From NCBI RefSeq assembly GCF_900101885.1, contig NZ_FNAN01000011.1, positions 300,973-364,972 of the forward strand: a stretch of DNA of 64,000 bases, read 5' to 3'. Numbering within the stretch: the stretch's first letter is position 1; every line of letters starts with the position of its first letter. Positions 27,105-35,951 of this stretch are shown piece by piece. The notes beneath the pieces are model-generated. The model was not told the origin of the DNA and did no database searches. It saw only the letters and a program-made list of their open reading frames with translations. A program made the position numbers and the translations under genes. This stretch comes from Dyadobacter soli (lineage in GTDB: Bacteria; Bacteroidota; Bacteroidia; Cytophagales; Spirosomataceae).

Positions 27105-27123
27105 GGTAACCGAAACGGTAACC
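27105..27123. repeat. Paired heptamers GGTAACC (12-bp period), right arm of att-like site A
   Basis: GGTAACC at 27105-27111 and 27117-27123, again palindromic around one A/T base and spaced by 12. It lies 68 bp right of the core; at the second site the distance is 67 bp. Confidence 0.6.
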
Positions 27124-27646
27124 GATTCTTTTAGCTTGTTTTGATGCATTTTGCGCACCGAATTGTTATTTCGAAGATATGAAAATTCCGCGAGTTGGCA
27201 TAATTGCTGCACATTTCGTGTCTACCATCAATGGCTCCCATCCAGAGAGACTATCACGATATCTTTTGGAACAATCAATGCGACAATCACCAGAGAATTT
27301 TGATGTGGAAAATTGAAATTAATCCAAAGCAAGGTGAACTCTCTTTTTGAATTCTTTGGAAGTGAAACGTTTTGAGCACATAAACCATACTGCGTATACG
27401 GATCACCGGAGTATCAATCCGATTTTACACTATCATCGTGGCAAGTGGATGTTTTTGCTGCACGTAGTTGTAATTGGTTGCGTTCTCACGAAAGAATGGG
27501 AATTCGACGCCATTCAAATAGAAAGGGTCGCAGCGGACTATTTCAAATGCCAGTAGATAAGTTTTTTTTTAAAATTTTAATCGATGCTGACAATATCTCT
27601 CCCTTATTTAGTTATTTTCATTGCCAAACCTCCTTACCTACAGAAC

Positions 27647-28024
27647 ATGAAAGAATTGCGAAATTTGCTTCAACAAATACTGCCTGCTCTGTTTGGGTGT
27701 CTCGCAACGACCGCAGCATATGGGCTCACCGATGAAATTGGAATAGTATCAGACTCAACCTTGGCGCACCTCATGCTCCGTTTGGAGTTCGAGGCATCAG
27801 ACCTCGAACCTGAATACAGAGATAAGCTTTTCGGACAGCAATTTCGTCTAATTGATAAACTCACCGTGATAGCTCGGGAGAACATTGAGCCTACACTTTC
27901 AAAAGATAGATCTATCGGTAGACTGGAGGCCATTAAAATATTACAGGCGTTTGACCAAGTTCTACTTTCCAAAAATTTCGTGGTTGCCATACCGGTAGAA
28001 ACCCTTTCGGAGCGACATCAATAA
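27647..28024 (+). CDS. Hypothetical protein (125 aa), island cargo
   Basis: The frame encodes MKELRNLLQQILPALFGCLATTAAYG and then an acidic alpha-helical body (LAHLMLRLEFEASDLEPEYRD, LEAIKILQAFDQVLLSKNFVV). No family is recognised. ATG 27647 is preferred; a longer frame begins at 27584. It precedes the four-gene operon by about 350 bp and may or may not belong to it. Confidence 0.5.
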   Translation: MKELRNLLQQILPALFGCLATTAAYGLTDEIGIVSDSTLAHLMLRLEFEASDLEPEYRDKLFGQQFRLIDKLTVIARENIEPTLSKDRSIGRLEAIKILQAFDQVLLSKNFVVAIPVETLSERHQ

Positions 28025-28369
28025 AGGGTATAGAAAGTCACTTAACTTATCAAAACATATGCAGTATCGAAAACAATTCGCTAAAAACATTGATGGAGGG
28101 CGAAAATGGGTGTTGCGAGAAAACTAAAAAAATCTGATATTTAAAGCTCATTCTAAACCCTACTAAACCATGCACCACATTCCTTCCTCAGCCGTACCTT
28201 GTATCCATCTTGGTTATAAAACCTCTTGCCGCAATATAATTTCAGCACTACTTTGCTGATGGTGTTTAAAGGGCTGAAAGATGACCAACGCAGAAGGTAT
28301 CTGGACTATCTTCGATTTGATTGAATCTGCCATAAACTCTCGTTTTCTTAAATCTTAAACACAAACATT
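28025..28369. other. Gap before the 28-35 kb operon
   Basis: These 345 bp contain no gene. They must include the promoter of the four-gene operon; no confident TAnnTTTG element or operator was found. Confidence 0.4.
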
Positions 28370-29470
28370 ATGGGTAATCGGCGAAATCTCGTGTTTAGTA
28401 TACTTCTTGCTGCGCTTTTCTGGGGCTGCCATGATAACGACAGAGATAAAGAACTAAAAATTGTCTCCTGGGGTGGTAAATTTCAAAAGGATTTAATGGA
28501 ATACTGGTTAATGCCAGCCTCGCGGAGTTCAGGAATTCAAATAAGTGAGGGTACATGGGACGGGGACTACGCGGCCTTGACGTCTAAGATCGAAAAAGAC
28601 TTAAATTCATGGGATTTGGTCCACGTTGAGGATTATTATATAAATGTAGACAACCAAGAAAAAATATTTTCTCCAATACCAGAAGACGTATTCAAGTCAA
28701 TTAATCCAAAATTCAAGAACAACTACGCTGTTCCAATCCTGGAGTATGGATATATATTAACTGCCCGACTGGACAATGGCATTGAAGAAGCATCTGGTGA
28801 TCTCACTTGGAGCTCGTTTTGGGATGTCGCAAAGTATCCCGGAGCCAGAGGAGCGCGAGATTTTCCTCTTGGAAATATCGAAATCGCGTTGAATGCGCAG
28901 GGAAGAAATATTGAAAGTTACCTTTACGATCCGCAACTGAGTCGACCAGATTTGGAAAAGCGAGTTGACGAAGCTATTGCCAAATTTGATTCCCTGAAGA
29001 AGCACATAATTTGGTACACAACAGGAGATCAAATTCAAAAGGGCTTAGAAAATGGAGAGACGACATTATGTGCTGCGTGGTCCGGACGTGCCGCCTCGGC
29101 ATACCGAAGCCTGTGTCAGAATATGAATCCAGCTGAATGCAAAAAATTAAGAATATATCCGGGCACAGCTCTCATTAGCGTGGATTGGTGGATTGTTCCC
29201 GCGAACAGCACAAAAAAAGAGATAGCTTTTGAGTTTTTGCGGCATGCGTATTCACCAGCTGTTATCGACACAGCAAAAGGATTCGCTACACGCCAGCTAT
29301 ACGCGCTCCCAACTGAAAGGAATTTGGTTGACGATAGAATCGCCTCTCATTTCCTAAGTGCCGGATCGGTGTCTAATCCTCGATCACTGGCGAAACTGAA
29401 TGAAAAGTTTTGGAGTAAAAATTTCGGTTGGATTAACAAAAAGTGGCAAGACTGGCGCATCAAAGAGTAG
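28370..29470 (+). CDS. Periplasmic solute-binding lipoprotein, PotD-like (spermidine/putrescine family)
   Basis: This 366-residue protein has a lipoprotein signal with Cys20 (ALFWGC). It opens with the PotD/PotF-type strand LKIVSWGGKFQKDL and has the family segments AVPILEYGYILTARLDNG, SSFWDVAKYPG, and a final region SVDWWIVPANSTKKEIAFEFLRHAYSP that in family proteins contacts the ligand and the permease. It would bind a small positively charged or chelated ligand in the periplasm. It begins the operon: the next gene starts 3 bp after its stop. The ligand class is inferred from family only. Confidence 0.85.
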   Translation: MGNRRNLVFSILLAALFWGCHDNDRDKELKIVSWGGKFQKDLMEYWLMPASRSSGIQISEGTWDGDYAALTSKIEKDLNSWDLVHVEDYYINVDNQEKIFSPIPEDVFKSINPKFKNNYAVPILEYGYILTARLDNGIEEASGDLTWSSFWDVAKYPGARGARDFPLGNIEIALNAQGRNIESYLYDPQLSRPDLEKRVDEAIAKFDSLKKHIIWYTTGDQIQKGLENGETTLCAAWSGRAASAYRSLCQNMNPAECKKLRIYPGTALISVDWWIVPANSTKKEIAFEFLRHAYSPAVIDTAKGFATRQLYALPTERNLVDDRIASHFLSAGSVSNPRSLAKLNEKFWSKNFGWINKKWQDWRIKE

Positions 29471-29473
29471 GCT

Positions 29474-32467
29474 ATGCAAGAAACAGGAATACTTGATTTT
29501 CTAGAAAACAGGATATTGCCAATTGAACAGCGACATTTCGCTTTTTTTTTGCTCGGTGCATTGTTTACAACAGGCGTAGGAATTGGCTTAGCGCTGAAAC
29601 AAAGGAGCAACGGACTGATTGAGCTTATCCATGCCGTACCGATCTTCTTTGCTCCAATTCTATTTTCTAAAATTTTAGTTGACTCAGCAGCTTGGCTTCT
29701 AGGCGGGGCTGTTAGAGCAAGCGCGCTGCTGTTAGTTGCACATGGAATTCTTTTCCATGTTTGGCTGAGCGCGTTTTTACTAAAGCAGTTTGACTTTCCC
29801 CAAAAGGTGAAAAATCTAAGGCACCTAGCGGAGGCCGACCTTGGGCTTGGCGGCAAAAGAGCTCCGATTGTTACACTGGGGATTCTAATCCTCCTCAGGC
29901 CAATCGCGACAACATTTACAATTGTCTTTATTTTTTTTGAATCGATGGTGGCTGCTCCATCCTTTCTAGACATGGGAAACTGGAGCATTTTATATGCTTT
30001 GCACCAATACGAACCATTCGATCCGTTCATTAAGGCAAGGCTGTCTGCGTTAGTACTCGCACTATTTGCAGCTATAATCTTTCTCAACCATGCCACATTG
30101 TGGGTGATTGAGTACAGCCTAAGAATGGCCATTAAGAATCGAGTAGCAATACTTGAAAAGCTAGATACAACTTTTAACTTAATCATTATTACCCTCGATA
30201 AACTAACATATGTTTCAGCAGTAGCTTTTATGGTTACAACTGTCATTGCTGCTTCTGGCATGCTATACGGGATGGATTTAAGTTTCCAAACAGTGGAAGT
30301 CTTAGATATTTTGAAGACATTTATGTCTGACGGGTTGAAAATCGGTATCGTTACTTGCTTACTCGTAGCCATTTATCTTTATTCTCGACTTGAGAAAACA
30401 GGTGCAATTGTTACCGAAAGACTACGTCTAATTCTAATGGCTGGAGCGGTAATGCCACCTGTAATCTATGGCGTTTTGGGCCTTTCATTGGCCATCAATA
30501 AAACTATTCTGACAATTGCCGGTGTTGTAACCCCAATTATCTATTGTACATGCCTTTTAGGCCTGCTTATTCCAATCGATAAAATTTCTTATCAGGCAGT
30601 GCTCTTTTTTAATGTCTCGAAAAGTGGACAGCCATTTAAGAATAAGCTAAGACTCTTAAAGAAAAGTAACTACGTACTACTTATTCCAGCGACTTTGCTA
30701 ACACTCTACTTCCTATGGGTAGAAGATGGAATCCAGTATTTACTGAGCAATAATGAAAACTATCTCGCGGCAAAAATCCGGGGCTTTTCAAAGTCACAGC
30801 TTAGCTCCGGCGTGACTATCGGCCTAATTCTTTCGGCCATCGTAATTCTTATGATCGCCTTTTTATGGTTGATTTTCAATCAGTTTAGGTTCAAGAAATG
30901 GCGAGGAATACTACCAAAATGGTTTACGGCATTCGTTGTCATACTGGTACCACTGGTTTCAAACGGTCAACAAATAGTACAAAGAAATGTAGTTCTGAAA
31001 AGCCAAAATCAGAACCTCGACATTACCACAAATGAAATCGTGTTACGTGTTTCCGGCCAAGAACTGGTGTCCCTGAATTTCTATACGGAAAGCTGTCTAG
31101 TCTACCTTGACGTCGACTCCTCGACAACGCTTTCTATCAAGAGCTTGACGTTTACCGGCTCACGAAATACAGTGACATTCAAGCCATTAAATGAGAAAAA
31201 AATGGCAGGCATTTCTATCCAGGAGATAAAGTCTGCTAGTTCTAACATTCCGATTATCAAATTCTCAGACCTATCGTTTATCAATTTTGCTATTGAGGGC
31301 TCAAGCCGGATAGCCAATGTTCCTAGCAAGTTTGAATTAATCCTTGACGAGAACTCCTCAGTTGGAAAGCTTACGATTGAGAATGCAAGAATACCGAATA
31401 TGGAACTCCATCTCTCGGACCGGTCTACTGTGAACCTTACTCATGTCACAACCAACAAGGTCAAAATTGATTTAAATAAGAAGTTTCTTCAACATGAATC
31501 GTCAGCAAGTTTCTTTTTTAATGATCTTCAGTTTGAAGGTGACGAGATTAGCACGGAAGCAATTCTACATATAGGAAATTTAAATATCGTTGACGCGAAG
31601 ATGGAGCTGCGCAGTAAGGCAGAGCGAGTAAAGAACTTTACACTAAAACTATCGGAATGCAGTTTTAACGACGTAGAAACGATAGAAAGCCCCACTGCGG
31701 CAACGATCTCAATAGATAGTTTGAACACCACTGTTGACCTTTCGAATATTAAATTGGAAAGCGAATTGACGGTTCGCACTGGATCGCTACATTCAATAAG
31801 TTTATCTAACATTGAAAGCACTAAAAATCTGCTTTCAAGCCTGCGCATACATTCCTTAGATTCCGTCAAAAAGAATGTAAAAATAGGCATGTTTGACATT
31901 GAGTTACCCAACATTTCAATATGTATTCCGAATGAAAACGTCAGCATCGATCCTTCATTTAAGTTCGTGAACATTCTTGGTGCCCTGGAGATGTCTCGGA
32001 ATATCGTAGACGGAATGAATAACCTGTCAAAGCCTGCGGTTGAGAGGAATAGCTTCTTTTTGGCCCTTCAAACAAATGGACGAATATGCTCAGATAAAGA
32101 AGGAATTGGCAAAGATGCGTTGTACCTAAAGAAGAGAGTAGACATGGATGACGTGTCGCCAATACTAGCCTTCCTTCTCGACTGGCTTACGGGATTCGGT
32201 ATCCATCCAGAAAAGGCGCTCTATTCATTTTTTCTGTATTTCGCTGCAACTTGGATAGTCTGCACTGTAATCGAAGCCAGATCAGCAAATGCAAGATCTG
32301 TGCCAAAGATTGCATCTGCTGCCCTCATGTCTTTTTCCCATATAGCGTTGCCAATAAACCCACCACCGAATTCTATTGCGCGATCGATAATAAGCATTTT
32401 TAGGCTTATGCTATTTATTCAAATCACCCTGCTTAGTATCTACCTGGGGCAAATAACTCTTCAATAA
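29474..32467 (+). CDS. Fused ABC permease with periplasmic repeat domain and two-helix C-terminus (997 aa)
   Basis: This large protein combines three parts. Residues about 20-495 hold some 12 membrane helices; residues 119-142 read LAEADLGLGGKRAPIVTLGI, an EAA-loop-like motif of ABC importer permeases, and a degenerate second copy may lie near 375-405, so it may be a fused permease pair. A signal-like helix ends VPLVSNGQQ near 500. Residues about 500-890 are beta-rich, with short repeating strands (LTIENARIPNMELHLSD, NLTHVTTNKVKIDL) like a solenoid. The C-terminus (about 895-997) has two helices with WLTGFGIHPEKALYSFFLYF and a last helix, recalling the two-helix channel module that ends many repeat proteins but lacking a GYGD filter. 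It lies 3 bp after the binding protein and overlaps the next gene by one base. Confidence 0.75.
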   Translation: MQETGILDFLENRILPIEQRHFAFFLLGALFTTGVGIGLALKQRSNGLIELIHAVPIFFAPILFSKILVDSAAWLLGGAVRASALLLVAHGILFHVWLSAFLLKQFDFPQKVKNLRHLAEADLGLGGKRAPIVTLGILILLRPIATTFTIVFIFFESMVAAPSFLDMGNWSILYALHQYEPFDPFIKARLSALVLALFAAIIFLNHATLWVIEYSLRMAIKNRVAILEKLDTTFNLIIITLDKLTYVSAVAFMVTTVIAASGMLYGMDLSFQTVEVLDILKTFMSDGLKIGIVTCLLVAIYLYSRLEKTGAIVTERLRLILMAGAVMPPVIYGVLGLSLAINKTILTIAGVVTPIIYCTCLLGLLIPIDKISYQAVLFFNVSKSGQPFKNKLRLLKKSNYVLLIPATLLTLYFLWVEDGIQYLLSNNENYLAAKIRGFSKSQLSSGVTIGLILSAIVILMIAFLWLIFNQFRFKKWRGILPKWFTAFVVILVPLVSNGQQIVQRNVVLKSQNQNLDITTNEIVLRVSGQELVSLNFYTESCLVYLDVDSSTTLSIKSLTFTGSRNTVTFKPLNEKKMAGISIQEIKSASSNIPIIKFSDLSFINFAIEGSSRIANVPSKFELILDENSSVGKLTIENARIPNMELHLSDRSTVNLTHVTTNKVKIDLNKKFLQHESSASFFFNDLQFEGDEISTEAILHIGNLNIVDAKMELRSKAERVKNFTLKLSECSFNDVETIESPTAATISIDSLNTTVDLSNIKLESELTVRTGSLHSISLSNIESTKNLLSSLRIHSLDSVKKNVKIGMFDIELPNISICIPNENVSIDPSFKFVNILGALEMSRNIVDGMNNLSKPAVERNSFFLALQTNGRICSDKEGIGKDALYLKKRVDMDDVSPILAFLLDWLTGFGIHPEKALYSFFLYFAATWIVCTVIEARSANARSVPKIASAALMSFSHIALPINPPPNSIARSIISIFRLMLFIQITLLSIYLGQITLQ

Positions 32468-34029
32468 TGAATCCTGAACAAAGAGAAGCCGCGAAAGAAA
32501 AGCGCAAAGAATATTGGACTAACAAGTACGATCAGAAAAATACAAATTGGTCTAAACACCTTCACTTTGCCATCTTCCCCGATAGCAAAGTGACTCCCGA
32601 AGGGTTCGATGATGGTCTGATCCTCAACACCGAGCTCGCTGCCGCGGAGATCGTAGGACGGTCATCTATTTATCATTTGGCCAGAGGAGCAAAAATTCTT
32701 GATTTTGGGTGCGGAACGGGAGACCTCGTGTTTCGGCTAGCGACGATCTTAAAAGATAGCGAATGCCATGGAATCGATTTGTCTCCTACGGCAATAGAAA
32801 TTGCCCAAAAAGACGCTGAAGATAACGGTCTACAGAAAAGGGTCACCTTCACTTCGGGAGGGGTAGAAGAGTTAAATAAGCTGAATCCTGAATTTTACGA
32901 CATCATAATCTGCCGTGACATGTTCTATCTGCTTCAACATGACGAACAGCAATTATTAATTTCGCGGGCAAAGAAAGCGCTTAGACCTACCGGTCTCTTT
33001 TTCCTTTGCGATCTGACTGTTTTTGAGGAGCAAGCCGAAAACATTAAACAAGATCTACTGGAGCGCCAATCGGGAGGAATACCTATCACTTGGAACTTTC
33101 AAGATGATGAAATCCGATTTTCAATTCAAAAGACGTTTGAGTCTGAGGGCTTTTTCATGGTTTCGAAACCTTCAGTGTTTCAGAATTCTGTATCTGGGAG
33201 CTACCAAATTGCCGCCGACAAAATTGGCGAGGAGGAGTCTCCTGAGAAAGACGCCTATATACGCTTAAGTAATCTAGCTAATCAAAAGCAAACGGATAAG
33301 AAAAGTAAAACTGGATACGTTACACTTCCTTATGTCAAATTTTTTTTTTCACCGAAGTATAAGAGCAATACGGGTGCCAGTGATAACATCTCGCTAAATC
33401 TGAAAAGAGACTTTGAGTACCCAGTGCCTGGCGATCAGCCAAAATTGATACTTCGAGAGGGGAAATACCAGTTGCCAAAGAACGAGTGGATTTTAATCAT
33501 TGGAAAATCAGGAATCGGGAAGTCAACACTACTAAATCTGCTCTCTGGCATGTTAAGCAGTCGTTTTGTTGAAGTGTGGAATAAGCCGGATACTCAGTTT
33601 TATTTGCGTCAATCACCGATACTTATCGATCAAATATCCGTTGAGGACAACATTTCATTATACTCGAAAGATAAGCAGTTGGTTAATAAGGTACTGACAA
33701 ATTTAGGTCTGGGTCGAGAATTGCGCAATCGACGAACAGGTCAGCGATTAAGTGGAGGAGAGAAGCAGCGTGTGGCGTTAGGCCAAGCGCTGGCCAGCAA
33801 CCCGGATCTCCTGCTGCTAGACGAGCCCTGCACAGGTCTAGACAAAGTAATAAAGTACCAGTTTTTCTCTCTGATTAAAGGACTCTTTAATGAACAAAAG
33901 AAACAACAAGGATCTCTGATTTGTGTGGATCATGACTATCATATCGTCGAAAGCTTCTTTGATTCTATTTATGAAATGAATAACGGCAACTTATATCTAA
34001 TCAAAGCAAAAAATGAAACAGCATCATAA
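32467..34029 (+). CDS. Fusion of SAM-dependent methyltransferase and ABC ATPase (520 aa)
   Basis: One frame encodes two catalytic domains. The class I methyltransferase occupies about residues 70-240, with motif I ILDFGCGTGDLVFRL at 77-91, GIDLSPTAIEIAQ at 102-114 and YDIIICRDMFYLL at 144-155. The ABC ATPase covers about 310-515: Walker A GKSGIGKST at 346-354, a Q-loop-like region near 382, signature LSGGEKQ at 428-434, Walker B LLLLDEP at 448-454 and H-loop DHD near 488-490. The ATPase would drive the adjacent permease. I know no common family with this order. It overlaps the neighbours by 1 and 17 bp, so it is co-translated. Confidence 0.88.
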   Translation: MNPEQREAAKEKRKEYWTNKYDQKNTNWSKHLHFAIFPDSKVTPEGFDDGLILNTELAAAEIVGRSSIYHLARGAKILDFGCGTGDLVFRLATILKDSECHGIDLSPTAIEIAQKDAEDNGLQKRVTFTSGGVEELNKLNPEFYDIIICRDMFYLLQHDEQQLLISRAKKALRPTGLFFLCDLTVFEEQAENIKQDLLERQSGGIPITWNFQDDEIRFSIQKTFESEGFFMVSKPSVFQNSVSGSYQIAADKIGEEESPEKDAYIRLSNLANQKQTDKKSKTGYVTLPYVKFFFSPKYKSNTGASDNISLNLKRDFEYPVPGDQPKLILREGKYQLPKNEWILIIGKSGIGKSTLLNLLSGMLSSRFVEVWNKPDTQFYLRQSPILIDQISVEDNISLYSKDKQLVNKVLTNLGLGRELRNRRTGQRLSGGEKQRVALGQALASNPDLLLLDEPCTGLDKVIKYQFFSLIKGLFNEQKKQQGSLICVDHDYHIVESFFDSIYEMNNGNLYLIKAKNETAS

Positions 34030-35122
34030 CAGTAAGCGGGTCTACGATTTGGTCATTCCAATCTCGCCAACATGTGTGATTGTTTCTGGCTCTGAAATGA
34101 TACAAGCCTGCTCAACTTCCTATCTTGCTTTAAATTGGGACGCAAATGTTAGAGAAAGAATTGCCAACGCTTTAAATGTCGGAGGTCAAGACTTGTTTGC
34201 TAGCCTGGGGAGTAACTACTTAGGAGGTCTCCATCCTTCCAAAGAAAAGTTGGAACAAGTAATGGCCGAATTGACGCTCTACGAACGCTGCCTAGCACTA
34301 TCATCCGGCTGGACGGCTAATTACGCCATCGCTGAATATGTAGGAAATAATTTTGAGCACATTATTTCCCACCCTAACAATCACAACTCAATAATCGAAG
34401 GATTACGAAAATTCAAGGATAAAGTTAGTATTCTCAAAATCGACGAAGATATATTGGAATCTCTATTCCATCGACCGGGTCGAACTGCTATCATTTATCC
34501 TTCAATTGAAGGCATAACCGGTGAACAAAGTATAATACCACCAAAGAATCAACATTCTGATAAAGTGATTCTGATCTCTGACGAATCTCATTCTTTTGGA
34601 ATGTTCGGAAATCGAGGTTTGGATACCCCGAATGGACAGCGTCCCGATATACGAATTTTAGGCTTTAGCAAAGCTCTTGGTAGTGTGGGGGCAATAATAA
34701 CAGGACAAACGGAAACCATCGAATGGCTGGAGCAAGCCTCTTCACCGTGGATATTTTCCACTCCGTTACCTCCGTATATATGGGATATCAATACGTTGCT
34801 CTTGAGCGCTTCTTTGGATTTTAAGGCCGAACGAGATGCAATCTTTGATTCTGCGAGCTACTTTAGAGAGAGGTTGCGGATAGCGAAGATTCCTTTTACC
34901 GGGGATCACCATATAACTGGCCTGAATCTGCAAATAAGGTGCTCTGCGAGAGAGGCTGAAACTTTCCTGTTCTCAAGGCAAGTCTTCTTGAAAATATCAG
35001 GATATCCATCGGTAAAATATGGAACTTCTCGCGCGCGTGTTGTATTCAACCAGTATCATTCTCGCAAGGAGATCGATTGCGTTTTTGACTCAGTCTTTGC
35101 TCTCTATCAGAAGTACAATTGA
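34013..35122 (+). CDS. Alpha-oxoamine synthase-like PLP enzyme (CqsA/KBL/BioF family)
   Basis: This 369-residue protein is a fold-type I PLP enzyme of the alpha-oxoamine synthase group. The N-terminal pattern SNYLGGLHPSKEKLEQVMAEL, H124 in NHNSIIEGLR, DESHSFG at 190-196 and Schiff-base Lys220 in GFSKALGS are present. DESHS is closer to CqsA/LqsA autoinducer synthases than to the VDDAH of biotin or 2-amino-3-ketobutyrate enzymes, as far as I recall. It would condense an acyl donor with an amino acid or SAM-derived amine, losing CO2 or forming an aminoketone. The start overlaps the previous gene by 17 bp. It ends the operon. Confidence 0.85.
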   Translation: MKQHHNSKRVYDLVIPISPTCVIVSGSEMIQACSTSYLALNWDANVRERIANALNVGGQDLFASLGSNYLGGLHPSKEKLEQVMAELTLYERCLALSSGWTANYAIAEYVGNNFEHIISHPNNHNSIIEGLRKFKDKVSILKIDEDILESLFHRPGRTAIIYPSIEGITGEQSIIPPKNQHSDKVILISDESHSFGMFGNRGLDTPNGQRPDIRILGFSKALGSVGAIITGQTETIEWLEQASSPWIFSTPLPPYIWDINTLLLSASLDFKAERDAIFDSASYFRERLRIAKIPFTGDHHITGLNLQIRCSAREAETFLFSRQVFLKISGYPSVKYGTSRARVVFNQYHSRKEIDCVFDSVFALYQKYN

Positions 35123-35370
35123 GGCTTACGCCCATTGTAAAATGTGGAAATGGAAGGGTTGAACCGCACTTAATTGCGAAGGTGTCTTAGATGCCTATTT
35201 AATTTGAGCCACTTGAACAGGCGCGCATTTTATCGAACGAATAGATGAAAACTACAACCGGTTTCACCAGCAGCAACATTGCTCACTTAGCGGCTGCTAC
35301 TTTGGGCAAGCAACCAGAAGTGAATAAAGTCTAAACTGTCACTGTCCTCTTTACAATGGCGCAAGGTAGT

Positions 35371-35694
35371 TTAAGCTGGTAGTTCTGCTGGCTGCTTGGG
35401 ACTTGGTCCATATTTATTGTCCCCCGCGTCGCCCGCAGCCAACAACATCCAAAAGAAGAATCCAGGGATGATCTGAAGCCATCCGCTATTGCCTGTGCCG
35501 TGGCATCTCTTGACTCCCTGGGCCAACATGAACCAACACAGAGGGATACAGCCTGCAAAGACCACGACAACGCCCCAACGGATTGTGAAAGTGGCAATAT
35601 GCAATCCAAAAAGGATAGCCCAGGTAGCCGCGTAGGAATAGAAATATTCAGCGCGCCCAATGCGCCCTTCGAAGGAGAATAGTTTTTTGAACAT
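35371..35694 (-). CDS. DUF805-family membrane protein
   Basis: This 107-residue protein begins MFKKLFSFEGRIGRAEYF, typical of DUF805, with three hydrophobic helices and the final NKYGPSPKQPAE motif (family N-YGxxP). DUF805 proteins are small inner-membrane proteins of unknown function. A second, shorter relative lies directly upstream at 35709, so the pair arose by duplication. Confidence 0.82.
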   Translation of the reverse strand: MFKKLFSFEGRIGRAEYFYSYAATWAILFGLHIATFTIRWGVVVVFAGCIPLCWFMLAQGVKRCHGTGNSGWLQIIPGFFFWMLLAAGDAGDNKYGPSPKQPAELPA

Positions 35695-35708
35695 GATTTA
35701 AGAGTGTT

Positions 35709-35951
35709 TCAAGCGGGTAGCTCTGCCCACCGCTTCGGGCTTGGACCAAAATCATTTTCGCCAGGATCGCCCCGAGCAAACAGCATCCAAAGGTAGTAAA
35801 ACGGAATTATTTGGAACCATCCAATATTGTTTCTGTCGTGAGATCGCTTGGCAGCCTGGTTCAGTAGAAACCAAAACAACGGTATCAAAATGATAAGTTG
35901 TAAAATATTAGCCATGTCGGTGTTCGCAAAAGTGAGCGCGAGGCCGATCAA
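35709..35951 (-). CDS. DUF805-family protein, N-terminally short
   Basis: The 80-residue frame ends LFARGDPGENDFGPSPKRWAELPA, nearly the same tail as the neighbour at 35371. It opens with TTG (35951) that overlaps the previous frame stop by 4 bp. Upstream of the start the same frame still reads KRISKQQFLIGLAL, resembling the family N-terminus GRISRKQF, up to a stop near 36040. The true start may be non-canonical or the gene may be truncated. Confidence 0.6.
   Translation of the reverse strand: MIGLALTFANTDMANILQLIILIPLFWFLLNQAAKRSHDRNNIGWFQIIPFYYLWMLFARGDPGENDFGPSPKRWAELPA

Larger units (their letters stand above)
26783..27646. other. Non-coding region upstream of the integrase
   Basis: About 860 bp without a convincing gene. 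It holds the att-like site A (heptamer pairs, hairpin and tRNA-like core). Long minus-strand frames across 26721-27212 run through the repeats and hairpin and are judged spurious. Confidence 0.5.

Noticed and set aside
26721..27212. 163-codon minus-strand frame over the integrase upstream region
   Set aside because: It runs through the heptamer repeats and a hairpin; the integrase start at 26782 is better supported.
27347..27556. 69-codon frame before the island operon
   Set aside because: Not protein-like in composition and no motif.
29347..30372. 341-codon minus-strand frame inside the permease gene
   Set aside because: Ser/Ile/Lys-rich shadow of a strongly supported plus-strand gene.
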